Source: Pseudooceanicola nanhaiensis DSM 18065
Lineage (GTDB): Bacteria > Pseudomonadota > Alphaproteobacteria > Rhodobacterales > Rhodobacteraceae
Assembly (NCBI RefSeq): GCF_000688295.1
Contig: NZ_JHZF01000011.1
Location: 1,396,288-1,460,287, forward strand
Reading direction: 5' to 3'
DNA length: 64,000 nucleotides
Numbering within the stretch: position 1 is the stretch's first letter; every line of letters starts with the position of its first letter. The notes under the pieces are model-generated. The model had not been told where the DNA came from, did no database searches, and worked only from the letters and a program-made list of their open reading frames with translations. The position numbers and the translations under genes were made by a program. Shown here one piece after another: positions 36,310-46,596 of the stretch.

Positions 36310-36915
36310 TCATGGATTCAATCTCGTGACTGTCCAGTCCGAAGTTTCGCTCTCGCGCGTCCAGCGGAACCGGTCGTGCAGCCGGAAGGCGCCATCCGCC
36401 CAGAATTCCAGCTCGACCGGGCGCAGCCGGAATCCGCCCCAGAACGGCGGCCTGGGCGGGTTCGGACCCTTCGCCGCGGTGACCTTGGCCACCTCGGCCA
36501 TCAGGGCCGTGCGCGAGGCGAGAGGCTGCGACTGGTCCGAGGCCCAGGCCCCGAGCCGCGACTTCAGCGAGCGCGAGGCGTAATAGGCATCGGCCTTCTC
36601 GCCCTCTTCCCGGGTGACGATCCCGCGGACGCGGATCTGCCGGCGCAGGCTCTTCCAGTGCATGACGAAGGCCGCCTTGCCGCCCTGGGTGATCTCCTGC
36701 GCCTTCACGCTGCCGTAGTTGGTGTAGAAGACGAAGGCATCGTCCTCGATCTCCTTCAGCAGCACCATGCGGGCATTCGGCAGCCCGTCGGCGTCGACCG
36801 TGGCCAGCGCGATGGCGTTCGGGTCGTTGAGTTCCGACTTCTCCGCCTCCGCCAGCCAGTGCCGCGCGATCGCGAACGGGTCGTCGCCCGCGAATATCCC
36901 GTCCCGGTCGGCCAT
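36310..36915 (-). CDS. pdxH: Pyridoxamine 5'-phosphate oxidase
   Basis: This FMN enzyme produces pyridoxal 5'-phosphate in vitamin B6 synthesis and salvage. The 201-residue protein starts at [14 protein letters not shown]. Typical blocks include [53 protein letters not shown] and the C-terminal [17 protein letters not shown]...RFRWTR that binds the phosphate and the flavin. Length is usual. It is divergent from fabI with 88 bp between start codons. Confidence 0.95.
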   Translation of the reverse strand: MADRDGIFAGDDPFAIARHWLAEAEKSELNDPNAIALATVDADGLPNARMVLLKEIEDDAFVFYTNYGSVKAQEITQGGKAAFVMHWKSLRRQIRVRGIVTREEGEKADAYYASRSLKSRLGAWASDQSQPLASRTALMAEVAKVTAAKGPNPPRPPFWGGFRLRPVELEFWADGAFRLHDRFRWTRESETSDWTVTRLNP

Positions 36916-37003
36916 GTCGTCCCTTTCCGCCCTGCCCTTGATGCCCCTCGGCCAATCGCCTAAAGGATTTGAACGGACAGGAAGATCAGGCGGAGTGCGC
37001 GAG

Positions 37004-37822
37004 ATGTCAAACAACCTTCTGGCAGGCAAACGCGGGCTCATCATGGGCGTCGCCAACGACAAGTCCATTGCCTGGGGAATCGCGCAGGCCTGCGCCGACG
37101 CGGGCGCCGAGCTCGCCTTCTCCTACATGGGCGACAATTTCAAGAAACGGGTCGAACCGCTGGCCGCGAGCCTGGGCGTGACCCAGCTCTTCGACTGCGA
37201 CGTGGGCTCGGAAGAGAGCATCGACGCCTGCTTCAAGGGTGTCGAGGAAGCCTGGGGCCGGCTCGATTTCCTCGTCCACGCGATCGGCTTCTCCGACAAG
37301 AACGAGCTGCGCGGCCGCTACGTCGACACCTCGCGCGACAATTTCAAGATGACCATGGACGTCTCGGTCTATTCCTTCACGGCCGTCGCGCAGCGGGCCG
37401 AGAAGCTGATGACCGACGGCGGCTCCATGCTGACGCTGACCTATTACGGCGCCGAGCAGGTGATGCCGCATTACAACGTCATGGGCGTCGCCAAGGCCGC
37501 CCTCGAGGCCTCGGTCATGTACCTCGCCGAGGATCTCGGCAAGGACAACATCCGGGTCAACGCGATCTCGGCCGGGCCGATCAAGACGCTGGCCGCCTCG
37601 GGCATCGGCGATTTCCGCTACATCCTGAAGTGGAACGAGCTGAACTCCCCGCTGCGCCGCAACGTGACGCAGGAAGAGGTCGGCAAGGCCGCGCTGTTCC
37701 TGCTCTCCGATCTCGGCTCGGGCACCACGGGCGAGACGCTGCATGTCGACAGCGGCTACCACGTCGTCGGCATGAAGGCCGTCGACGCGCCGGACATCCA
37801 CAAGGGCGGCAGCGGGGAGTAA
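37004..37822 (+). CDS. fabI: Enoyl-[acyl-carrier-protein] reductase (NADH)
   Basis: FabI catalyses the last step of each fatty-acid elongation cycle. The 272-residue SDR-type enzyme has the N-terminal [13 protein letters not shown] nucleotide motif, [13 protein letters not shown], and the catalytic [12 protein letters not shown] where Tyr and Lys are six residues apart as in Fab[13 protein letters not shown] is the mobile loop. The ATG at 37004 is preceded by GGAG; the longer frame begins inside pdxH and is not used. The LysE-like gene starts 25 bp downstream. Confidence 0.96.
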   Translation: MSNNLLAGKRGLIMGVANDKSIAWGIAQACADAGAELAFSYMGDNFKKRVEPLAASLGVTQLFDCDVGSEESIDACFKGVEEAWGRLDFLVHAIGFSDKNELRGRYVDTSRDNFKMTMDVSVYSFTAVAQRAEKLMTDGGSMLTLTYYGAEQVMPHYNVMGVAKAALEASVMYLAEDLGKDNIRVNAISAGPIKTLAASGIGDFRYILKWNELNSPLRRNVTQEEVGKAALFLLSDLGSGTTGETLHVDSGYHVVGMKAVDAPDIHKGGSGE

Positions 37823-37847
37823 CCGCCCGCGCCCCCTCTCCGGCCCG

Positions 37848-38462
37848 ATGACCCTCGCCGCATTCCTCTCCATCGTCGCCATCCACCTCGCCGCCGCGGC
37901 GAGCCCAGGCCCCTCCTTCGTCGTCTGCCTGCGCGTCGCCGCCCGCGACGGATTCCGTGCGGCCGTGGCGCTGGCCCTCGGCTTCGGCACCGGCGCCGCG
38001 CTCTGGGCCCTCGCCGCGCTCGCCGGCCTCGCGCTGCTCTTCCAGCTCGTCCCGGCGCTCTTTCTCGGGCTGAAGCTCGTCGGCGCCGCCTTCCTCATCT
38101 GGATCGCCATCGCCATGTGGCGCCATGCGAAGGAGCCGCTCGAAGGCCCGGACACCGACACGCCGCCGATGCGCTTCGCCCAGGCCTACCGCTTCGGCGT
38201 GCTGACCTTCGCCACCAACCCCAAGACCGCCGTCTTCTTCGGCGCGATCTTCGCCGGGCTGGTGCCGCCGGGCACGCCGCTGCTCTGGCTGGCGGCCATC
38301 GTCGCCGCCGTCTTCGTCAACGAGACGCTGTGGTATATCCTCGTCGCACGCCTGTTCTCGACCGAGCGGGCGCGGCGCGGCTATGCCCGTCTCAAATCCG
38401 CCGTGGACCGGGGCTTTGCCGGGCTCCTCACGCTCTTCGGCCTCAAGATCGCACTGGGATAG
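37848..38462 (+). CDS. LysE/RhtB family amino-acid exporter
   Basis: This 204-residue membrane protein has about six hydrophobic helices. The N-terminal [26 protein letters not shown] is the LysE-family signature (SPGP), and [26 protein letters not shown] is the central conserved loop. The family exports basic or neutral amino acids and homoserine lactones; the actual substrate cannot be told. It lies between fabI and gpt on the same strand with short gaps. Confidence 0.87.
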   Translation: MTLAAFLSIVAIHLAAAASPGPSFVVCLRVAARDGFRAAVALALGFGTGAALWALAALAGLALLFQLVPALFLGLKLVGAAFLIWIAIAMWRHAKEPLEGPDTDTPPMRFAQAYRFGVLTFATNPKTAVFFGAIFAGLVPPGTPLLWLAAIVAAVFVNETLWYILVARLFSTERARRGYARLKSAVDRGFAGLLTLFGLKIALG

Positions 38463-38466
38463 ACAG

Positions 38467-38970
38467 ATGACCGACCGACTTCCCCACGAAAAGGGCTTCC
38501 ACATCTCCTGGGACCAGATCCACCGCGACAGCCGCGCGCTGGCCTGGCGGCTGGACGGGCACGGCCCCGACGACGGCGCATGGCGCGCGGTGGTCGCGGT
38601 GACCCGCGGCGGCATGGCCCCCGCGATGATCGTCGCGCGCGAGCTCGACATCCGCGTGGTCGATACGATCTCGGTGAAGAGCTACAACCACCAGGCGCAG
38701 ATGGACGCGCAGGTTCTCAAGGCGCCGGACCAGGAGATGATGGGCGACGGCACCGGCATCCTGATCGTCGACGACCTCGTCGACAGCGGAAAGACGCTGG
38801 AGCTGATCCGCGCGCATTACCCGAAGGCCCATTTCGCCACCGTCTACGCCAAGCCGCAGGGCCGCCCGCAGGTCGACACCTTCATCACCGAGGTAAGCCA
38901 GGACACCTGGATCTTCTTCCCCTGGGACATGGCGATGCAATACGTGAAGCCCTACCGCGGCTCGGATTGA
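38467..38970 (+). CDS. gpt: Xanthine phosphoribosyltransferase
   Basis: This 167-residue purine salvage enzyme adds phosphoribose from PRPP to xanthine and guanine. The PRPP-binding loop is [16 protein letters not shown], the classic two-acidic plus SGKT motif. [16 protein letters not shown] and SYNHQAQ are further family blocks. [16 protein letters not shown] closes the protein as in Gpt. The start is the ATG giving [14 protein letters not shown], just after the LysE stop. Confidence 0.93.
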   Translation: MTDRLPHEKGFHISWDQIHRDSRALAWRLDGHGPDDGAWRAVVAVTRGGMAPAMIVARELDIRVVDTISVKSYNHQAQMDAQVLKAPDQEMMGDGTGILIVDDLVDSGKTLELIRAHYPKAHFATVYAKPQGRPQVDTFITEVSQDTWIFFPWDMAMQYVKPYRGSD

Positions 38971-39007
38971 GGCTTGGGCCGCGCCACCGGCCCGGCCCAG
39001 GCCTTGC

Positions 39008-39463
39008 TCAGGACGGGCGCGGGCCGGCGGCCAGCGCCGCGAGATTGTCGAGCGCGGCGGACCATCCCCCGCGATAATCGTCGAACAGATCCGCCCCCGC
39101 GAGGCTCGTGATCTGGAGCGTGACCCGCAGCCGGCTCCCCGCCCCGCTCTCCGCGATCTCGTGGCTGCAGAGCGCGATGGACATCGTCCGGCCGCCGACG
39201 ACCAGCGTCTCGGTGAAGGACAGGAACCCGGGCGTCACGACGTGGAAGACGCCGACCGTGTTGAACTCCGGCGCCTCCTTCGGCCCGCAGCGGGTCTCCT
39301 CACGCCCCCCGGGCCGGCAATCGAACGTATCGATGATGACGACGCTCTCGTCATCCGGCGCCGACCATGCCTGCCGCAGGTCGCGGTCGGTCATGACGTG
39401 GAAAAGACGCTCGGGCGCGCAGGCGATGTCGCGCTCCAGGGTCACGGTCTCGTACTCAGCCAT
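39008..39463 (-). CDS. SRPBCC (AHSA1-like) ligand-binding protein
   Basis: This 151-residue helix-grip protein of the START/AHSA1 superfamily has the N-terminal VTLERDIACAPERLFHVMTDRDLRQAWSAPD block and the C-terminal long helix GGWSAALDNLAALA. Such proteins bind hydrophobic ligands or act with an ArsR-like repressor. Here the ArsR-type gene lies directly upstream and overlaps it by 8 bp. Start at MAEYETVTLERD; the longer frame lies in the ArsR gene. Confidence 0.85.
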   Translation of the reverse strand: MAEYETVTLERDIACAPERLFHVMTDRDLRQAWSAPDDESVVIIDTFDCRPGGREETRCGPKEAPEFNTVGVFHVVTPGFLSFTETLVVGGRTMSIALCSHEIAESGAGSRLRVTLQITSLAGADLFDDYRGGWSAALDNLAALAAGPRPS

Positions 39464-39791
39464 TCCTGTCTTCCCTTTCCATGGTTTCGGCAAGAGCGGA
39501 CAGCCGGTCGAGCCGTCCCTCCCAGATGCGGCGCTGCTGCTTCAGCCAGGCCTCGGCCTCGGAGATCGCGACCGCCTCGATATGCACCGTCCTGACGCGG
39601 CCCGCCTTCTCGGACCGGATCAGCCCGGCGGATTCGAGCTTGCCGAGATGCTTGAGGAAGGACGGCAGCGACATGTCGTGTGGCGCGTGAAGTTCCGAGA
39701 CAGGCGCGGGTCCGGTCATGAGCCGCGCCACGACGGCACGCCGGGTGGGATCGGACAGGGCGGCGTAATATCGGTCGAGATTGCTAGCCAT
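39456..39791 (-). CDS. ArsR-family transcriptional regulator
   Basis: This 111-residue winged-helix protein is of the ArsR/SmtB superfamily. ALSDPTRRAVVARLM starts the DNA-binding domain, and HDMSLPSFLKHLGKLESAGLIRSEKAGRVRTVHI is the recognition helix plus wing. No metal-binding Cys motif is visible, so it probably does not sense metals. ArsR-SRPBCC pairs are common; the regulator likely controls its own operon. Confidence 0.9.
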   Translation of the reverse strand: MASNLDRYYAALSDPTRRAVVARLMTGPAPVSELHAPHDMSLPSFLKHLGKLESAGLIRSEKAGRVRTVHIEAVAISEAEAWLKQQRRIWEGRLDRLSALAETMEREDRNG

Positions 39792-40224
39792 ACAGCTAAC
39801 TATCCCGGACGGGAGCCGACCGTCAACGAAAAGTTAGCCATTCGGTTAGGTATCCCCTCCCGGCGCGCCGTGGCCGCAGGACACGCAGGCCCCACCCATC
39901 CTGTCCGGCGCCCTGACCGACATCGCCCCGTCCGCCAAGCTTGCCCACCCCATCGCCACCCCGGGTCACCGACCGACGCGCAGCTCCCCTGCTTCCTCTT
40001 GCCGAAAATATCCCCGCCGGAGGCAAGCCCCTGTCCGGGCTCGATGCCCGGACAGGGGCTCACCAGCGCGACGGGCCCGGCCCGGCGCCCCCCCCGCCCC
40101 GGGCCGCCGCCCCTGCGCGCCCGACGCCGTCCCTTCGGACCCTCTCCCCGACGCGCCCCCTTTGCACCGCCGCCATACCCACGTAATACCGAGGCGACAT
40201 AGACACCCGACGCCCGGAGCAACG
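39792..40224. other. Intergenic region before the aminotransferase
   Basis: About 430 bp separate the divergent ArsR and aminotransferase genes. The left end should hold the ArsR operon promoter and operator: tagctgtatggctagcaa-like dyads near 39785-39800 and gttagc/gttagg repeats at 39830-39850 are plausible sites. The middle holds dispersed repeat copy 2 with its hairpin. No gene is seen. Confidence 0.5.
39991..40060 (+). repeat. Dispersed intergenic repeat, copy 2, with 15-bp hairpin
   Basis: The motif GCTTCCTCTTGCCGAAAA, then TATCCCCGCCGGAGGCA (39991-40024), is shared with copies at 5001 and 43483. It is followed by a perfect 15-bp inverted repeat (40026-40040 with 40046-40060, loop tcgat). 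The hairpin sequence differs from the other copies while the motif is conserved. Confidence 0.65.
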
Positions 40225-41397
40225 ATGACCAGCCGCACCGCGACCACCTTCCCGCCGCCCGTGATGGAGGCCCGCCGCTGGCTCGAGGGCGTCACCTTCT
40301 CCGCCGACCGCCCGCTGATCAACGTCTCCCAGGCCGCGCCGGTGGACCCGCCGCCCGAACCGCTGCGGCAGGAGATGGCCCGCCTCGTCATGGAGGTACC
40401 CCAGGCCCATCTCTACGGACCCGTCCTCGGCCTGCCCGAGCTGCGCGCCGAGATCGCCGCGCAATGGTCCGCCGCCTACCACGGCGCGGTGCGCGCCGAA
40501 CAGGTCGCCATCACCTCCGGCTGCAACGAGGCCTTCTGCGCGGCGATCGAGACGCTCACCGCCGAGGGCGACGAGGTCATGCTGCCGACGCCGTGGTACT
40601 TCAACCACAAGATGTGGCTCGACATGGCCGGCGCCGTGGCGGTCCCGCTGCCCGCGGGTCCCGGCCTGATCCCCGACGCCGCCACCGCCGCGGCCCTGCT
40701 GACGCCGCGCACCCGCGCCATCGTGCTGGTCTCGCCCAACAACCCCGGCGGGGTGGAATACCCGCCCGAGACCATCGCCGCCTTCTACGCGCTCTGCCGC
40801 GATGCCGGCATCGCGCTGATCCTCGACGAGACCTACCGCGATTTCCATTCCTCCGACCGGGCGCCGCATGACCTCTTCACCCGCCCCGGCTGGGAGGAGA
40901 CGCTGATCCAGCTCTATTCCTTCTCCAAGGCCTACCGCCTGACCGGCCACCGCGTCGGCGCCATGGTCACCGGCCGCGACCGCCTGGCCGAGGTCGAGAA
41001 GTTCCTCGACACCGTCACCATCTGCCCCGCCCAGCTCGGCCAGTTCGCCGCCCTCTGGGGGATGCGCCACCTCGGCCCGTGGCTGGCCGGCGAACGGGCC
41101 GAGATCCTCGCCCGCCGCGCCGCCATCGAGACGGGCTTCGCCCCGCTCGCGGCGCAGGGCTGGAAGCTCCTCGGCTGCGGCGCCTATTTCGCCTATCTCG
41201 AGCACCCGTTGGACCTCCCCTCCGACGCGCTCGCGCAGCGCCTGGTGTCGGAGGCCGGCGTGCTGGTGCTGCCCGGCACGATGTTTACCCCGCCCGACGA
41301 TCCCGCCGGCCGCCGCCAGCTTCGCGTCGCCTTCGCCAACGTGGACGCGACCGGCATCCGGACGCTGATCGCCCGGCTCGCGGCGGTCTCCGCCTGA
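40225..41397 (+). CDS. PLP-dependent aminotransferase, class I/II
   Basis: This 390-residue fold-type I aminotransferase has the substrate region VSQAAPVDPPPEPL, the cofactor site SPNNPGGVEYPPETI, DETYRDFH and the Schiff-base Lys in YSFSKAYRLTGHRVG. The overall pattern fits aspartate/aromatic-type subgroup enzymes, but the substrate is not identifiable. Start at MTSRTATTFPPPV; the longer frame is in the repeat region. It is not obviously in an operon with its neighbours. Confidence 0.88.
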   Translation: MTSRTATTFPPPVMEARRWLEGVTFSADRPLINVSQAAPVDPPPEPLRQEMARLVMEVPQAHLYGPVLGLPELRAEIAAQWSAAYHGAVRAEQVAITSGCNEAFCAAIETLTAEGDEVMLPTPWYFNHKMWLDMAGAVAVPLPAGPGLIPDAATAAALLTPRTRAIVLVSPNNPGGVEYPPETIAAFYALCRDAGIALILDETYRDFHSSDRAPHDLFTRPGWEETLIQLYSFSKAYRLTGHRVGAMVTGRDRLAEVEKFLDTVTICPAQLGQFAALWGMRHLGPWLAGERAEILARRAAIETGFAPLAAQGWKLLGCGAYFAYLEHPLDLPSDALAQRLVSEAGVLVLPGTMFTPPDDPAGRRQLRVAFANVDATGIRTLIARLAAVSA

Positions 41398-41544
41398 CCC
41401 GCGCCTGACGCGCCCGCGCACCGGGCATGCCCCCCGCGGGCGCTCACGCGATTGTCCCGCCCCGCCCCTTGTCGCAGGCCCCCTGGCGCATTAGACATCG
41501 CCAACCGGCAGACAAGCACAGCGCACAACCACGGGGGAGCAGGC

Positions 41545-43410
41545 ATGGCGGCGGACAAGGAGCCGAAAAAGAAGGGCAAGACGGCGGGCCAGATGGCGAT
41601 CTGGGTGATCCTGCTGCTGCTCATTCTCGGGCTGGGCGGCTTCGGCGTGACCAATTTCTCGGGCTCGGTGCAGAACGTCGGCGCGGTCGGGACCAAGGAC
41701 ATCCCGGTCGAGACCTACGCCCGCGCGCTGCAGGAACAGATCCGCGCGATCGAGGCGCAGACCGGCCAGTCGCTCTCCTTCGACCAGGCCCAGAGCCTGG
41801 GGCTCGTGGACCAGACGCTCTCGCAGGTCATCACCGCCCGGGCCTTCGACCACGAGACCGACGAGCTCGGCATCTCGGTGGGCGACCAGACCGTCGCCGA
41901 GCAGATCCGCGACATCCCCGCCTTCCAGGGCATGAACGGCAGTTTCGACCGCGAGGCCTACAAGTTCGCGCTGGACCGCGCCGGCCTGACCGAGGCCCGG
42001 TTCGAGACCAGCCTGCGCGAAGAGACCGCCCGCTCGATCCTGCAGGGTGCCGTCGCCTCCGGCAATGCGGTGCCCGACACCTATGCCGACACGCTGCTCG
42101 ACTACCTCGGTGAGCGCCGCCGGATCACCTGGGCGCGGCTCGATGAATCGAACCTCGACGCCCCGATCCCCGACCCGTCCGAGGAGGAGCTGAAGACCTT
42201 CTACGACGAGAACATCGACCGCTACATGATCCCCGAGCGCAAGCGCATCACCTATGCCCTGCTGACCCCGGACATGCTGCTCGACACGATGGAGGTGGAC
42301 CAGGCGCTGCTGGACCAGACCTACGAGGATCGCCGCGACGAATTCGAACGTCCCGAGCGCCGGCTGGTCGAACGGCTGGTCTTCTCGGACGAGGACGCGG
42401 CCACGGCGGCGAGGGAGCGCATCGAGACCGGCGAGATCGACTTCGAGACGCTGGTCGAACAGCGCGGCCTCTCGCTGTCGGACATCGACATGGGCGACGT
42501 GACGCAATCCCAGCTGGGCCGCGCGGGCGAAGAGGTCTTCGGCGCCGCCAGCGGCGACGTCGTCGGCCCGCTGCCGACCGACCTCGGCCCCGCGCTCTTC
42601 CGCGTCAACGGCATCTTCCCGGCGCAGACCACCGACAAGGCCGACGCCATGGAGATCCTCCGCGAGGAGCTCGCCACCGGCCAGGCCCGCCGCGCCGTGG
42701 AAACCAGGATGGAGCCCGTCGAGGACATGCTGGCCGGGGGCGCGACGCTCGAGGAGCTGGCCGAGGACACCGAGATGGAGCTCGGCACGATCGACTGGTA
42801 CGAGGGCCTGAAGGAAGGCATCGCCGCCTATGACGGTTTCGACGCCACCGCCGAGGCGCTGGCCGAGGGCGATTACCCCGAGCTCGAGATGCTCGACGAC
42901 GGCGGCATCTTCGCGATGCGCCTCGAAGGCACCGAACCCGCCGAGCCCGCCCCGTTCGAGGACGTCCGCAGCCGGGTCCGGGCAAGCTGGGAAACGCAGG
43001 AGACGCTGGCGGTGCTGCGCGCCAGGGCCGAGACCTACCGCGACCAGCTGGCCGAATCCGCGACATTCGAAAGCCTCGGCCTGGACACGAAGACCGAGGA
43101 TGGCGTGACCCGGAGCGGCAACGTGCTGGGCACCGGCGGCGATTTCGTCGAACGGGTCTTCGGGATGGACAAGGGCGAGCTGCTGGTGACCGAGGGCTTC
43201 GGCGCGGTCCAGATCGTCCGGCTCGACGACATCCTCGCGCCCGATCTCGACGACCCGGCCACCGCGGAGCTGCGCGAAGGCCTGAAGGACTCCGTCGCCC
43301 AGAACGTCGGCCAGGACCTCTTCAACGCCTTCGCCACCGACATCCGCAACCGCGCGGGCGTGCGCCTCGACCAATCGGCGATCAACGCGGTCCACGCGAA
43401 CTTCCGGTAA
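41545..43410 (+). CDS. SurA/PpiD-type membrane-anchored peptidyl-prolyl isomerase
   Basis: This 621-residue protein has a short basic cytoplasmic start (MAADKEPKKKGKTAGQM), a membrane helix (AIWVILLLLILGLGGFGV) and a long periplasmic part. The periplasmic region contains a SurA_N-like helical domain and a parvulin-like PPIase domain around residues 230-360 (ERKRITYALLTPDML...VGPLPTDLGPALFRVNGI). The parvulin active-site residues look degenerate. Such PpiD proteins assist folding of exported proteins. It starts 148 bp after the aminotransferase and ends before a GC hairpin terminator. Confidence 0.88.
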   Translation: MAADKEPKKKGKTAGQMAIWVILLLLILGLGGFGVTNFSGSVQNVGAVGTKDIPVETYARALQEQIRAIEAQTGQSLSFDQAQSLGLVDQTLSQVITARAFDHETDELGISVGDQTVAEQIRDIPAFQGMNGSFDREAYKFALDRAGLTEARFETSLREETARSILQGAVASGNAVPDTYADTLLDYLGERRRITWARLDESNLDAPIPDPSEEELKTFYDENIDRYMIPERKRITYALLTPDMLLDTMEVDQALLDQTYEDRRDEFERPERRLVERLVFSDEDAATAARERIETGEIDFETLVEQRGLSLSDIDMGDVTQSQLGRAGEEVFGAASGDVVGPLPTDLGPALFRVNGIFPAQTTDKADAMEILREELATGQARRAVETRMEPVEDMLAGGATLEELAEDTEMELGTIDWYEGLKEGIAAYDGFDATAEALAEGDYPELEMLDDGGIFAMRLEGTEPAEPAPFEDVRSRVRASWETQETLAVLRARAETYRDQLAESATFESLGLDTKTEDGVTRSGNVLGTGGDFVERVFGMDKGELLVTEGFGAVQIVRLDDILAPDLDDPATAELREGLKDSVAQNVGQDLFNAFATDIRNRAGVRLDQSAINAVHANFR

Positions 43411-43438
43411 GCCCTTCGCGGCACACTGGAAACGGACA

Positions 43439-43466
43439 GGGGGGCGCGGTGATCCGCGCCCCCCTT
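43439..43466 (+). terminator. Stem-loop downstream of the PpiD-type gene
   Basis: An 8-bp stem ggggcgcg/cgcgcccc with a gtgatc loop (43441-43462) lies about 30 bp after the stop, followed by cctt. It is a plausible terminator with a weak U tract. Confidence 0.6.
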
Positions 43467-43482
43467 GGCATTCCCCCGGCCC

Positions 43483-43545
43483 GCTTCCTCTTGCCGGAAA
43501 TATCCCCGCCGGAGGCAGCCGCGATCCGGCCCCCGGCCGGATCGC
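43483..43545 (+). repeat. Dispersed intergenic repeat, copy 3, with 11-bp hairpin
   Basis: The motif GCTTCCTCTTGCCGGAAA, then TATCCCCGCCGGAGGCA (43483-43517), is followed by an 11-bp inverted repeat gcgatccggcc/ggccggatcgc (43521-43545, loop ccc). It lies just past the PpiD-type gene terminator and convergent to the polysaccharide-deacetylase gene. Confidence 0.65.
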
Positions 43546-43605
43546 AAGACATCTCGTGCGGCCCGCAGGGCCGCTCCGCTGGATCGGACCCGTGCGGCAG
43601 AGCGG

Positions 43606-45339
43606 TCAGCCCCCCGCCTGCCCCGCCAGCAGCAGGGCCGAGACCGGCGCCAGGGCGACCTGCCCGGCGCGATCCTGCAGCCCCCAGGAGGCCAGCGCCT
43701 GCACCGTCTCGGGCCGCAGCCGTCCGACCATGATGACCCCGTCCGACTGGCGCGCGCGGAAGGCGGCATGGTCGAGGAAGCGGCGGATGACCGCCTCGTC
43801 CTGACCCTCGGCATCGAAATCGCGGAACACCGTCGCGGCCGGAACGCCTGCCTTGGCGGCCAGCTTGCGCGCCGTGTCGAAGCCGTTCGGGAACAGCACC
43901 AGCCCCTGCCCCGTCGCGGACAGCATCGGGCCGAGGTGTTCGGCCACCGCCTTGCTCTCCTGCAGGCCGAGACCCGGCGTCTCCATCACCGCCACCGCCT
44001 CGGGCAGGGTCGTGCGCCAGCTCTCGTAGGCGGTTTCCAGATCGCGCGCCTCGGCCCCGGCGCCGAGCCCGGCCAGCAGCATCACCTCGAGCCCCGCGTC
44101 ACGGTAGGTGCGCATCGCCTCGGCCGCGCCGGGCCGCGCGGGGTCGAGCGCGATCGTCACCGGGAAGGGAAATTCGGTGAGGCTCTCGCGTGGGACCGAC
44201 CCCGCGCCGGCGTCCATCAGAACGATGGACATCAGCGGCCGGCCCTCGGGGTTCTCGAAGGGCGCGGCATAGCGCCTGATCGGCGGAAGGTCCGCATCCT
44301 CGGCGGGTGAAGACGCCTCCGCCTCCGCCGCGGCAGTCGCCGCACTCCCGGTCTGCGATCCGATGCCGGGCAGACGCCGCCCCCCGTCGCGCCCCCCGTC
44401 GCGCCCACCGTCGCGCTCGGTCAGCGTGCCGGCCTGCCGCCCGGGCAGCGCGCTCGCCTCTTCCTCCGCGGGCGCCGCGGTGGCGGCCGTCTCGGTCCCG
44501 GCCTCGGGGGCCACCGGGTTGCCCGGGGCGGCGGGCGGGTCCGCCTCCTCCGCGGGCGCCTCGGCCCGGTCGGCCGCGGCCGCGTCGGGGGCGGCGGTCT
44601 CGGGCGCGGGCGTCTCCGGCATGGCCTCGTCGGCCTCGGCGCGCGGGGCGGCGGGTGCCTCCGGCGCCTCGGGCCGGACCGAGCCGGTGTCGGTCGCGGG
44701 CAAGCCGCCCCGCTCGGCGGCGGCGGGCACCTGCACCGCCGCATCCGGCCCGGGCGGCCGCGGGCGCGGCGCCTCGGCGGCGGCCATCAGGTCCTGCGAG
44801 GGGAAGCCGCCCGCCGCGCCGCTCTCGTCCTCGGGCGCCTCCGGCGCGGCGACGGCGGCCACCTCGGGCGCGGGCGGCGCGGCGGGGCGGGTGGCGGGAT
44901 CGGGCAGCGCCTCGGTCCCCGGCGCGGCCGGCACCGGATCGGCGGGGCCGGTCGTCACCGGCGCGCTGTCGGCGCCACCCGCCGCGGGCGCGTCCGAGGC
45001 CGCGGCCTCGGGCGGCGTGGCGACGAGCGTGCTTTCCGGGCCGCCGGTCTCGGGCCGTGCGGCGGGCGTGGTGGCCGCGCTGTCGATCGTGTCGAGCCCG
45101 TCGGCGTCCGGCGCGGCGAGGCTGGCCGCCTCGGGCACCTTGGTGGCCTCGGACCGGCCCGGCAGAACCGCGGGCGCATCCTCGCGGGCGCCGTTGAACT
45201 GGGACCCCGCGGGCACCTCGGCCGAGCCCGCCTCGGGCGGGATGTTGCCCGGCAGGCGGCCGTTCAGCGACACCACCGCGATCAGGAGGAAGGTGATGAC
45301 CAGCCCCCAGAATATGCCCGTAAAGAATCCCCTGCTCAC
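43606..45339 (-). CDS. Divergent polysaccharide deacetylase (YibQ-like) with long disordered linker
   Basis: This 577-residue protein has an N-terminal membrane helix ([20 protein letters not shown]), an Ala/Pro/Glu-rich low-complexity linker of about 320 residues (with [12 protein letters not shown] tandem Gly-Arg-Asp) and a C-terminal domain of about 210 residues. The C-terminal domain resembles the divergent polysaccharide deacetylase family (COG2861, YibQ): [22 protein letters not shown] and [16 protein letters not shown]. The first two metal-binding residues of classical deacetylases are not evident, so activity is uncertain. A GTG start at 45339 (MSRGFFTGI) is favoured because an AGG-rich site precedes it. 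Confidence 0.82.
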   Translation of the reverse strand: MSRGFFTGIFWGLVITFLLIAVVSLNGRLPGNIPPEAGSAEVPAGSQFNGAREDAPAVLPGRSEATKVPEAASLAAPDADGLDTIDSAATTPAARPETGGPESTLVATPPEAAASDAPAAGGADSAPVTTGPADPVPAAPGTEALPDPATRPAAPPAPEVAAVAAPEAPEDESGAAGGFPSQDLMAAAEAPRPRPPGPDAAVQVPAAAERGGLPATDTGSVRPEAPEAPAAPRAEADEAMPETPAPETAAPDAAAADRAEAPAEEADPPAAPGNPVAPEAGTETAATAAPAEEEASALPGRQAGTLTERDGGRDGGRDGGRRLPGIGSQTGSAATAAAEAEASSPAEDADLPPIRRYAAPFENPEGRPLMSIVLMDAGAGSVPRESLTEFPFPVTIALDPARPGAAEAMRTYRDAGLEVMLLAGLGAGAEARDLETAYESWRTTLPEAVAVMETPGLGLQESKAVAEHLGPMLSATGQGLVLFPNGFDTARKLAAKAGVPAATVFRDFDAEGQDEAVIRRFLDHAAFRARQSDGVIMVGRLRPETVQALASWGLQDRAGQVALAPVSALLLAGQAGG

Positions 45340-45570
45340 GCCTCGTGCCTCGTCTTTCTGTACCGGCTGCTCCCGGCCCGGTCCCTGATGACCCGCTTGC
45401 GCCCCGGACCGCCCTTGACGCAGGCGCGCCGCTCGGAGCATTTAGGACGCAGCCCACCGGGGCTTGCGCCGCGGGCGCAGCTTACCACAAGATGGGCCAC
45501 TGCACAGGGGCCTAGCACATTCGCACCCCACGCGGTGTCAAATCCGATCAGGAAGGATCAGAAAGCCGAC

Positions 45571-46593
45571 ATGAGCGATGCCATCAAGCCCCTGATCGCC
45601 GCCGCAGCCGACCGCCCGCTGACCCGGGACGAGGCCCGCGCGGCCTTCGACATCCTGTTCGAGGGCGCCGCGACCCCCAGCCAGATCGGCGGGCTGCTGA
45701 TGGCGCTGCGCACGCGGGGCGAGAGCGTCGACGAGATCGCCGCCGCCGCCGCCTCGATGCGGGCGCGCTGCAGGCGGGTGACGGCGCCCGCCGGCGCGAT
45801 GGACATCGTCGGCACCGGCGGCGACGGCAAGGGCACGCTGAACATCTCGACCGCCGCGGCCTTCGTCGTCGCGGGCGCGGGCGTCGCCGTGGCCAAGCAC
45901 GGCAACCGGAACCTGTCGTCGAAGAGCGGGGCCGCGGATGCGCTCTCTCAGCTCGGGATCAACGTGATGGTCGGGCCGAAGGTGGTCGAGGCGGCGCTGG
46001 CCGAGACCGGCATCGCCTTCATGATGGCGCCGATGCATCACCCCGCCATGGGCCACGTGATGCCCACCCGGACAGAGCTTGCGACGCGGACGATCTTCAA
46101 CATCCTCGGGCCCCTCACGAACCCCGCCGGGGTGAAGCGGCAGCTCACCGGCGCGTTCTCCCGCGCGATGATCCGGCCGATGGCCGAGACGCTGGGCCAG
46201 CTCGGCTCGGAACGGGCGTGGCTGGTGCACGGCTCGGACGGGACGGACGAGCTGACCATCACCGGGGTGAGCTGGGTGGCCGCGCTCGAGACCGACGGCA
46301 CCGTCCGCGAGGTCGAGGTCCATCCCGAGGATTTCGGCCTGCCGGAACATCCCTTCGATCAGATCGTCGGCGGCGCGCCCGAGCAGAACGCCCGCGCGCT
46401 TTCGGCGCTGCTGGACGGCGCGCCCGGCGCCTATCGCGACGCGGTGCTGCTGAACGCCGCCGCGGCGCTGGTGGTGGCCGACCGGGCGGGCGATCTGAAG
46501 GAAGGCGTGGCGCTGGCCGCCGAGAGCATCGACAGCGGCAGCGCGCGCGAGAAGGTGACGGCGCTGGCGCGGATCACCTCGGCCGCGGCCTGA
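45571..46593 (+). CDS. trpD: Anthranilate phosphoribosyltransferase
   Basis: TrpD joins anthranilate to PRPP in tryptophan synthesis. The 340-residue protein shows the PRPP motif [17 protein letters not shown], then [21 protein letters not shown] and the [31 protein letters not shown] anthranilate-binding block. The start is the ATG with AGGAAGGA upstream. It is followed 3 bp later by ung and then trpC, suggesting one transcript. No trpG or trpE is in the window. Confidence 0.95.
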   Translation: MSDAIKPLIAAAADRPLTRDEARAAFDILFEGAATPSQIGGLLMALRTRGESVDEIAAAAASMRARCRRVTAPAGAMDIVGTGGDGKGTLNISTAAAFVVAGAGVAVAKHGNRNLSSKSGAADALSQLGINVMVGPKVVEAALAETGIAFMMAPMHHPAMGHVMPTRTELATRTIFNILGPLTNPAGVKRQLTGAFSRAMIRPMAETLGQLGSERAWLVHGSDGTDELTITGVSWVAALETDGTVREVEVHPEDFGLPEHPFDQIVGGAPEQNARALSALLDGAPGAYRDAVLLNAAAALVVADRAGDLKEGVALAAESIDSGSAREKVTALARITSAAA

Positions 46594-46596
46594 GCG

